A program made the position numbers and the translations under genes. From contig JAYRWT010000016.1 of the NCBI GenBank assembly GCA_041917855.1, positions 1 through 5,847 of the forward strand: a stretch of DNA of 5,847 bases. The letters are read 5' to 3'. The notes under the pieces are model-generated. The model saw only the letters and a program-made list of their open reading frames with translations. It was not told the DNA's origin and ran no database searches. The stretch's first letter is position 1. The number at the start of each line of letters is the position of its first letter. This DNA is from CALBLZ01 sp041917855. Lineage in GTDB: Bacteria > Patescibacteriota > UBA1384 > CAILIB01. Positions 1-3,961 of this stretch are shown one piece after another.

Positions 1-1119
1 TGGTGCTGCGGCTGCTTCTGGCTCATTAACGCGCTTGTAGGAAAGACCTAGGCGGTGCTGCTGCGGCTCAATAGAGATGATCTTGAAATCAAAACTACCA
101 TCAAGATGCAGTATCATGCCTGGATCAGTAATTCGTTCATTTGCAATCTCAGAGATGTGCACAAGACCGTCAATCTCGTTATCCAGACGCACGAATACAC
201 CGTAAGGGGTGACGCGGGTAACCGCACCCTTAACAATATCGCCAATCTTGTACTTGCTGGTTGCTTCCTGCCATGGGTCCGGTAGTAGTCGCTTAATCGA
301 AAGCGAAACACGGTTATCGGCAGTTGATACAACCAGAACCTTAACAGTGTTGCCTACGGCATACTGTGACGCAATGTCAGTTACACGACCCCAAGCAATC
401 TCAGAGATGTGCACAAGGCCTTCTACAGAGTTCTCTTGATCGCCAAGCTTTACGAAGAGACCAAAGTCAACGATACCTGTTACGGTACCTTCGAGTACGT
501 CACCTTCCTTGATGTTCTTGAGCTTCTCTTCTTGCAATACATCGCCAGCTGCCTTTTCAGAGAAAATCAGCTTGCCCTGACTCATGTCGAAGGTCAGAAC
601 CTTAACGTTCAATGACTTACCAACAAGATCCTTTAGGCGAGCGAAGATTTCGTCAGGGTTGCCACCGTCTACGCGGGGGTAGTGCTCGGAAGCAAGCTGA
701 GAAACTGGTAAGAAGCCAGTGAAGTCACCGAGTTCAATAAGGAGACCACCCTTGTTAGCGTCAGAAACGCGTACAGACATTGGTTGACCATCTTTAACAC
801 GGCTGGTGAGTTCGTTAGTAATGCGCTCACGATCAGCACGGCGAAGTGAAAGGACGATATTGCCACGGTCATCTTCAAGCACCAAAACAGAGGCGACCAC
901 TGGATCACCTGGCTTAAGTTCGCCGGCAAGCATAGAAAGCTCGCGCTCAGGAATAACGCCTACGGCAACTCCCTGGATATCGACCCAAATACGTGTGGAG
1001 GATGAGGAGACCACGGTTCCCTCAATAACCGCGCCAGGGGTGAACGGTACAACGTTACCACCTTGCTGGCGTACGAGTGATTCCATAGAGGAATCGGTAG
1101 CTGTAGTAGCTTTTGTCAT
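1..1119 (-). CDS. rpsA: 30S ribosomal protein S1, C-terminal end cut by window edge
   Basis: This gene encodes ribosomal protein S1, which binds mRNA and helps the 30S subunit engage it. The frame is open for 373 codons from ATG at 1119 to the left edge, so the stop lies outside the window. Four S1 RNA-binding domains are visible at about residues 28-94, 111-190, 204-277 and 292-363. Domains 3 and 4 carry the classic GLVHISEI motif (residues 234-241 and 318-325). Domain 2 is atypical: it has FLPVSQLASEHYPRV and then an inserted stretch (residues about 136-165). The last visible residues are a Glu/Ala-rich tail (EPEAAAAP), so probably little protein is missing. The start is supported by AAGGAG at 1129-1134, 9 nt upstream. 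The gene lies 53 nt after the 139-residue membrane protein gene on the same strand. Four domains rather than six separate it from the Escherichia coli type. The function is secure; the lineage reading is inference. Confidence 0.95.
   Translation of the reverse strand, partial: MTKATTATDSSMESLVRQQGGNVVPFTPGAVIEGTVVSSSSTRIWVDIQGVAVGVIPERELSMLAGELKPGDPVVASVLVLEDDRGNIVLSLRRADRERITNELTSRVKDGQPMSVRVSDANKGGLLIELGDFTGFLPVSQLASEHYPRVDGGNPDEIFARLKDLVGKSLNVKVLTFDMSQGKLIFSEKAAGDVLQEEKLKNIKEGDVLEGTVTGIVDFGLFVKLGDQENSVEGLVHISEIAWGRVTDIASQYAVGNTVKVLVVSTADNRVSLSIKRLLPDPWQEATSKYKIGDIVKGAVTRVTPYGVFVRLDNEIDGLVHISEIANERITDPGMILHLDGSFDFKIISIEPQQHRLGLSYKRVNEPEAAAAP
143..417. repeat. 23-bp perfect direct repeat inside rpsA
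   Basis: The same 23 bases occur at 143-165 and 395-417 and the bases flanking them differ. The copies are 252 bp apart (exactly 84 codons) and in phase. They encode the LVHISEI core of S1 domains 3 and 4 with identical codons. This reflects tandem domain duplication, with synonymous positions kept the same by codon bias or local gene conversion. Confidence 0.9.
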
Positions 1120-1128
1120 GTTGAATGA

Positions 1129-1134
1129 CTCCTT
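1129..1134 (-). promoter_or_regulatory. Shine-Dalgarno site of rpsA
   Basis: AAGGAG on the minus strand sits 9 nt before the ATG at 1119. It fixes the rpsA start and shows that this genome does use Shine-Dalgarno initiation. That makes its absence ahead of the 139-residue membrane gene and comM more notable. Confidence 0.85.
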
Positions 1135-1169
1135 CTTGCGGGACAGATCGAGCCATCCGCGCTTGTGTC

Positions 1170-1198
1170 ATCTTAGCCTAATTTTTTAGGTTTGGGAA
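1170..1198 (-). promoter_or_regulatory. possible internal promoter for rpsA
   Basis: On the minus strand TTCCCA (1193-1198; 4 of 6 to TTGACA) and TAAGAT (1170-1175; 4 of 6 to TATAAT) are separated by 17 bp. Transcription would start near 1163-1165, leaving a leader of about 45 nt that contains the rpsA Shine-Dalgarno site. The elements overlap the last codons and stop of the 139-residue gene. A dedicated promoter makes sense for a highly expressed ribosomal protein, but both boxes are imperfect. Readthrough from the tRNA-Leu promoter is the alternative. Confidence 0.3.
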
Positions 1199-1592
1199 GA
1201 TATTTAGTGCGTCGTGCCTCAATGAGTTCCTGGGTTTTGAGTGTGCTCACTTGGGTTCGCAAACCACGTACTAGGTACACTGCCCAAATAAGCATGGCAA
1301 TTTCCTGGATAGTGCGCAGAAAGTCCATGCCAAGATACGGAATGCGCTGTACCCGGAAAAAGTACAGAATACCCATGATGATCAGGTTTGACCAGCCAAA
1401 CGTACTCGCTGCGTTGTAAACCTGTGGGCGGAGGCGTTTTTTAAAAATAAGTGAAGCCAGGGCAACAATCAAATTAAGCGCAATAAAGGCAACGTACCAC
1501 CACTGCAGAGACCACTCAAGCGGAGGTTTAATCAGAAAGAGCGTTTCTGGCTCCCAAAAAATACGCCAGTTGATAGATGTAAGCCAGTTCAT
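1173..1592 (-). CDS. conserved-looking small membrane protein, three predicted helices
   Basis: I do not recognise a functional family. The 139-residue product has three hydrophobic segments at about residues 31-50, 64-82 and 89-109. The basic KKRLR after the first helix and the Lys/Arg-rich C-terminus (ending YLPKPKKLG) predict the N-terminus outside and the C-terminal 30 residues in the cytoplasm. The N-terminal 30 residues are rich in Trp and aromatic residues. No catalytic motif or signal peptide is seen. The ATG at 1592 is only 12 nt after the tRNA-Leu CCA end, with no Shine-Dalgarno sequence and no terminator between, so co-transcription with the tRNA is likely. The gene ends 53 nt before rpsA on the same strand. 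The opposite-strand frame at 1192-1419 is a shadow. The gene is likely real because hydrophobic segments, topology and position agree. Confidence 0.75.
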   Translation of the reverse strand: MNWLTSINWRIFWEPETLFLIKPPLEWSLQWWYVAFIALNLIVALASLIFKKRLRPQVYNAASTFGWSNLIIMGILYFFRVQRIPYLGMDFLRTIQEIAMLIWAVYLVRGLRTQVSTLKTQELIEARRTKYLPKPKKLG

Positions 1593-1604
1593 AAATGAGA
1601 TTTT

Positions 1605-1690
1605 TGGTGCCGCGACAGGGACTCGAACCCTGACCCCATTACTGGGCTAGCCCCTCAAGCTAGTGTGTATACCAATTCCACCATCGCGGC
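1605..1690 (-). tRNA. tRNA-Leu, anticodon GAG
   Basis: An 86-nt class II tRNA with encoded CCA folds cleanly. The acceptor GCCGCGA pairs with TCGCGGC (7 bp). The D stem is GTG/CAC with GG in the loop. The anticodon stem is CTAGC/GCTAG with loop TTGAGGG, giving anticodon GAG at 1654-1656, which reads CUC and CUU leucine codons. A variable-arm stem CCC/GGG follows, then T stem CAGGG/CCCTG with loop TTCGAGT. The discriminator base is A, as leucine identity requires. It is the first gene of a minus-strand unit that continues into the 139-residue membrane protein gene without a visible terminator. Confidence 0.97.
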
Positions 1691-1701
1691 AGGCAAAGCT
1701 G

Positions 1702-1730
1702 ACTATACCAGGTAATTACCAGGTGGTCGA
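1702..1730 (-). promoter_or_regulatory. sigma70-type promoter of tRNA-Leu
   Basis: On the minus strand TCGACC (1725-1730; 4 of 6) is followed by a 17-bp spacer and TATAGT (1702-1707; 5 of 6). The -10 box is extended by TGG directly upstream. The predicted start near 1695 is about 5 nt before the mature tRNA 5' end, which fits a tRNA promoter. The 17-bp spacer is filled by the repeat at 1707-1724. Confidence 0.6.
1707..1724. repeat. short direct repeat and palindrome within the tRNA-Leu promoter
   Basis: ACCAGGT occurs at 1707-1713 and 1718-1724, 11 bp apart (one helical turn). The joint between the copies makes a perfect 10-bp palindrome, GGTAATTACC, at 1711-1720. The element falls between the -35 and -10 boxes of the tRNA-Leu promoter and about 80 bp upstream of comM, so it could be a regulator site. 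It could also be chance; no binding family is recognised. Confidence 0.5.
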
Positions 1731-1769
1731 GTGGTAGCCGTTGTCTCAAATTCAGAATATGGGAAAAGG

Positions 1770-1798
1770 CTGAATGAGTAGTGCCGAGGCGCTAGAAT
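1770..1798 (+). promoter_or_regulatory. possible comM promoter giving a leaderless mRNA
   Basis: TAGAAT at 1793-1798 (5 of 6 to TATAAT) ends 6 nt before the comM ATG at 1805. A start site about 7 nt downstream would fall at or next to the A of the start codon. The -35 candidate CTGAAT (1770-1775, 17-bp spacer) is weak, at 3 of 6. CTGAAT is also the right arm of an inverted repeat with ATTCAG at 1750-1755. There is no Shine-Dalgarno sequence, which supports the leaderless reading, but the promoter is not certain. Confidence 0.4.
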
Positions 1799-1804
1799 TG
1801 CCCA

Positions 1805-3160
1805 ATGACGCACGTTTTAGGAATGAGTTACGGTAAGGGAAGAATTCAGCTAGTCAAATGTAGTGTGGCCAAACGACAGGGCTTACCTAGGTTCATCATT
1901 TCTGACCTTATCGGTAAGCAACCTGGAGAGCGGAGAGATCGCCTAAGGATGGCCTGTAAAAGTGTAGGTGTACCCTGGCCTGCAGGGAGGGTAACAGTTG
2001 AGTTCTCGGCTGTTGGGTCTGCTAAACATGGCGACCTTTTGGATCTGGCAATTGTTGCAGTAGTTCTGGGAGTGAATGCTGAACCTGCTTGCTATCTGGG
2101 CATAGTGAGTGCCACAGGTGGTGTAACTCAGGCACAAGAGTTGCCAGGACTACTTTCTTACGCAGCGAGAAATGAAATTGCTGTAGTAATTCCAGCTGAG
2201 GTAAAAAGTCTTGCCGAAAGTATTCCAGGACTTAGGTATAGCCTAGTCCACAGCGTGTCTGACCTGCTAAGTTCTCGCACCTATACCAGATCTATCGGCT
2301 TGGCCACCACTATATCTCCACCAAATAGCTATGATATCGATGGATTGGTGGGGCATGTAATTCCCAAGCGCGCCTTACTCATTGCGCTCGCGGGGCATCA
2401 TCCGGCTCTCTTTTGGGGTCCAATCGGTTGTGGTAAAACAGCGCTCATTGAGTCCACCGCACAGCTTCTGCCGGCAAGAAATGCTGCTGAGCTCGCTAGG
2501 GCTAGAGAAATTGCCTCGGCGTATGGCGGCGTTGATCCTGGGGCACGACGACCATTCCTAGTACCAGATAGCTTTACAAGCATTAATGCAATCTATGCTG
2601 AGTACGGTTTATGGGGGCGAGCTACAGATGGGATACTGTTTCTAGATGAACTTTCTGTTTTTGAGCGCAAAGTGCGAGATGCATTACGCGCCCCTCTGCA
2701 AAAAGCTTTGGCTAAACCCTGGGAGAGTCCACTGGTACTGGCTGCATCAAATCTTTGTGCATGTGGCAGACTTGGGACAGATCAGCCCTGTACTTGCTCT
2801 GCACTAGAACTTCAGCGCTATCAAGCTGCAATCAGTCCAGCTTTACTAGACAGATTTAGTTTGCACATTCAGGTCCCCTGGCAGTCACCTGATTGTGTTG
2901 CTAATGCGCAACTCACAGGTCAGCAGGTTGCTGAAACTATCAAAGAGTTCTGGTATGACAAAGCGACTAGTCAGCCTATACAACTAAGTAAGAATGCAGA
3001 AGCCTTTCTAAATACCGCTGGTAAACGCCTGCGTCTTTCTGCAAGAACCCTTCTTTCCTTGCGGGCGGTAAGCAGTACAATTGCGCAGTTGGAAAAGGAG
3101 CAGGTTGTACTACCTATACACGTGACGGAGGCATTGCAGTATCGGTATAGACCAAACTAA
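1805..3160 (+). CDS. comM: ComM-like AAA+ ATPase (magnesium-chelatase ChlI-type fold)
   Basis: ComM proteins are cytosolic ring ATPases that drive branch migration during natural transformation. This 451-residue protein has the family order. An N-terminal Lon-like/ChlI domain (about 1-165) contains QGLPRF and KHGDLLDLAI. The AAA+ core has Walker A GPIGCGKT at 205-212, Walker B ILFLDE at 277-282, a cysteine cluster at 318, 320, 329 and 331 (CxC-x8-CxC), LLDR at 347-350, and LSAR in a C-terminal helical domain. A stop at 1793-1795 blocks any upstream start, and the ATG at 1805 aligns with the usual N-terminus. Compared with the roughly 500 residues usual for ComM, several motifs differ: RPFRAPHH reads RPFLVPDS, the HH before Walker B is TD, and the region after Walker B is shorter by about nine residues. 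Its codon use looks less biased than rpsA or pnp, with ATA for 5 of 26 isoleucines. It is a plus-strand gene between two tRNA genes. Family assignment is firm; retained helicase activity is inference. Confidence 0.88.
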   Translation: MTHVLGMSYGKGRIQLVKCSVAKRQGLPRFIISDLIGKQPGERRDRLRMACKSVGVPWPAGRVTVEFSAVGSAKHGDLLDLAIVAVVLGVNAEPACYLGIVSATGGVTQAQELPGLLSYAARNEIAVVIPAEVKSLAESIPGLRYSLVHSVSDLLSSRTYTRSIGLATTISPPNSYDIDGLVGHVIPKRALLIALAGHHPALFWGPIGCGKTALIESTAQLLPARNAAELARAREIASAYGGVDPGARRPFLVPDSFTSINAIYAEYGLWGRATDGILFLDELSVFERKVRDALRAPLQKALAKPWESPLVLAASNLCACGRLGTDQPCTCSALELQRYQAAISPALLDRFSLHIQVPWQSPDCVANAQLTGQQVAETIKEFWYDKATSQPIQLSKNAEAFLNTAGKRLRLSARTLLSLRAVSSTIAQLEKEQVVLPIHVTEALQYRYRPN

Positions 3161-3295
3161 CCTGTACGAAGTGAAAAAATCTGGCATACTAGCAGAGCGA
3201 AATGGTTGAATCTCATTTCAGTTTATATCGGCGATGCTGATACTAGATCTCATTTGTTCGTAAGGAAAAGTACACTTTCCCTTGCTCACCCATTT
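3161..3295. other. 135-bp spacer between comM and tRNA-Ile
   Basis: No gene is seen. A 7-bp stem with one G-U pair and a 3-nt loop lies at 3226-3242 (TATCGGC/GCTGATA). It has no T run, so it is not a convincing terminator for comM. The 9-mer ATCTCATTT occurs twice, at 3210-3218 and 3247-3255. Weak -10-like boxes are CATACT at 3185-3190 (extended by TGG), GATACT at 3239-3244 and TACACT at 3271-3276. The last is best placed for the tRNA, but none has a good -35 partner. Confidence 0.5.
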
Positions 3296-3371
3296 CGGTC
3301 TGTAGCTCAGCGGTTAGAGCAGTGCTCTTATAAGGCATTGGTCGCGGGTTCGATTCCCGCCAGACCGACCA
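3296..3371 (+). tRNA. tRNA-Ile, anticodon UAU
   Basis: This is a perfect 76-nt tRNA with encoded CCA. The acceptor CGGTCTG pairs with CAGACCG (7 bp). The D stem is GCTC/GAGC. The anticodon stem GTGCT/GGCAT includes two G-U pairs, and the 7-base loop CTTATAA puts TAT at positions 34-36 (3329-3331). The T stem is GCGGG/CCCGC with loop TTCGATT. A37, A73 and U12-A23 fit isoleucine identity. Anticodon UAU reads AUA. Most bacteria instead read AUA with a CAU tRNA whose C34 is converted to lysidine by TilS, so this gene is unusual. The first pair is C1-G72, also less common. It is the same strand as comM, and a hairpin terminator follows. Confidence 0.95.
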
Positions 3372-3388
3372 AAATTTAGATATACAAT

Positions 3389-3430
3389 TACGAGCCACCT
3401 TCCTTTCGGATGATGGCTCGTATGTGTTTT
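3389..3430 (+). terminator. intrinsic terminator after tRNA-Ile
   Basis: A perfect 9-bp stem pairs 3389-3397 (TACGAGCCA) with 3414-3422 (TGGCTCGTA). It is followed by TGTGTTTT and starts 18 nt after the tRNA CCA. The T run overlaps the stop of the convergent membrane gene (3429-3431). On the minus strand the same stem follows that stop, so it may also help end that transcript, although its T run there is poor. Confidence 0.7.
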
Positions 3431-3803
3431 ACTCTTCTCTCCTGCGCTTACGCCAATCGGCGATCGCTTGCAGGCAGAGCCCAGCAATCGCGCCGGTTAC
3501 TATCCCTATCAGAGTCCAGAGGCCAAGCAGACCCTGCGTGCGGATCTGCTTTAGGTGCTCGCCTAAGCTTGAGAGCGGGTGCTTGCTGCCACCAAATAGG
3601 TGATCGCGCAGCGCCGGGAAGGCAGCGTCAGCCACGAGGTACTGAAGGCAGAGTAGCAAGGCTACCCAGACAAGCACCAAGACACCAAGTGCCTTACGGG
3701 CAGCGTTGTTGCGGGTGAAGACCATGATCCCCACCAAGATGGCGATAATGAGCCCAAGCAGATGCTGGAGGCCAACGTGGAATTGAATCAAGATCTCGTT
3801 CAT
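3429..3803 (-). CDS. small membrane protein of unknown function, three predicted helices
   Basis: I do not recognise a family. The 124-residue product has hydrophobic segments at about residues 11-29, 38-57 and 91-113. A polar loop with Gly, Lys and His (about 58-90) lies between helices 2 and 3, and a strongly charged tail, DWRKRRREE, ends the protein. RNNAARK between helices 1 and 2 and the basic tail put both on the cytoplasmic side. Single cysteines lie in helix 2 (52) and helix 3 (110). The ATG at 3803 has AGGAG at 3817-3821, a long 13-nt spacing. A good promoter lies upstream and a hairpin stands just beyond the stop, so it looks like a single-gene unit. Its GC is higher than comM: 70 of 120 in 3481-3600 against 56 of 120 in two comM samples. 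The plus-strand frame at 3410-3718 lies over it and is a shadow rich in Arg and Gly. Confidence 0.7.
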   Translation of the reverse strand: MNEILIQFHVGLQHLLGLIIAILVGIMVFTRNNAARKALGVLVLVWVALLLCLQYLVADAAFPALRDHLFGGSKHPLSSLGEHLKQIRTQGLLGLWTLIGIVTGAIAGLCLQAIADWRKRRREE

Positions 3804-3816
3804 AACTTTCGACTTG

Positions 3817-3840
3817 CTCCTACTTTGCCGACAACTCGGC
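3817..3840 (-). promoter_or_regulatory. leader hairpin and distant Shine-Dalgarno of the 124-residue gene
   Basis: In the predicted leader of about 40 nt, GCCGA and TCGGC (3827-3840) form a 5-bp GC-rich stem with a 4-nt loop. It ends 5 nt before the AGGAG at 3817-3821. The spacing from AGGAG to the ATG is 13 nt, longer than usual. The hairpin could protect the 5' end or tune ribosome access; no known riboswitch is recognised. Confidence 0.45.
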
Positions 3841-3850
3841 TACGGGGCGC

Positions 3851-3879
3851 ATTAAACCATAAGAACGTGAAAAAGTCAA
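3851..3879 (-). promoter_or_regulatory. sigma70-type promoter of the 124-residue membrane gene
   Basis: On the minus strand TTGACT (3874-3879; 5 of 6) is followed by a 17-bp spacer and TTTAAT (3851-3856; 5 of 6), with an extended -10 TGG. It is the best promoter in the window. The predicted start near 3844 gives a leader of about 40 nt. It lies 27 bp beyond the pnp terminator T run, so the gene is transcribed independently of pnp. Confidence 0.75.
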
Positions 3880-3905
3880 TTAGGTAGCCATCTTTTTAAC
3901 GTATC

Positions 3906-3936
3906 AAAACAAACAAAAACCCGGCTTGCGCCGGGT
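3906..3936 (-). terminator. intrinsic terminator of pnp
   Basis: On the minus strand a 7-bp stem ACCCGGC/GCCGGGT with loop GCAA (3919-3936) runs into TTTTTGTTTGTTTT. The stem begins 25 nt after the pnp stop codon. A GC-rich stem, stable tetraloop and long T run make it a textbook Rho-independent terminator. Confidence 0.93.
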
Positions 3937-3961
3937 AGTGCTTTGCCTGTTTACAGTCCGA

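Noticed and set aside
806..1189. Plus-strand open frame of 127 codons, and minus frame 669-929
   Set aside because: Both overlie the rpsA reading frame, which encodes well-conserved S1 domains; the products have no recognisable features.
1177..1190. CCTAA/TTAGG hairpin at the end of the 139-residue gene as a terminator
   Set aside because: The stem is only 5 bp of mostly A-T pairs with no T run after it on the minus strand, and rpsA follows at once on the same strand.
1722..1802. tRNA-like stretch (GGTCGAGTGGTAGCCG resembles a class II D arm)
   Set aside because: No matching acceptor stem, anticodon arm or TTCGA T loop follows, so it is not a tRNA. It could be a decayed remnant, but the evidence is too thin.
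3226..3242. Hairpin after comM as an intrinsic terminator
   Set aside because: The 7-bp stem includes a G-U pair and a 3-nt loop and has no T run on either side.
3410..3718. Plus-strand open frame of 102 codons
   Set aside because: It lies opposite the 124-residue membrane gene, has a low-complexity Arg/Gly/Ala composition without structure, and begins inside the terminator hairpin. The minus-strand frame has helices, a promoter and a ribosome site.
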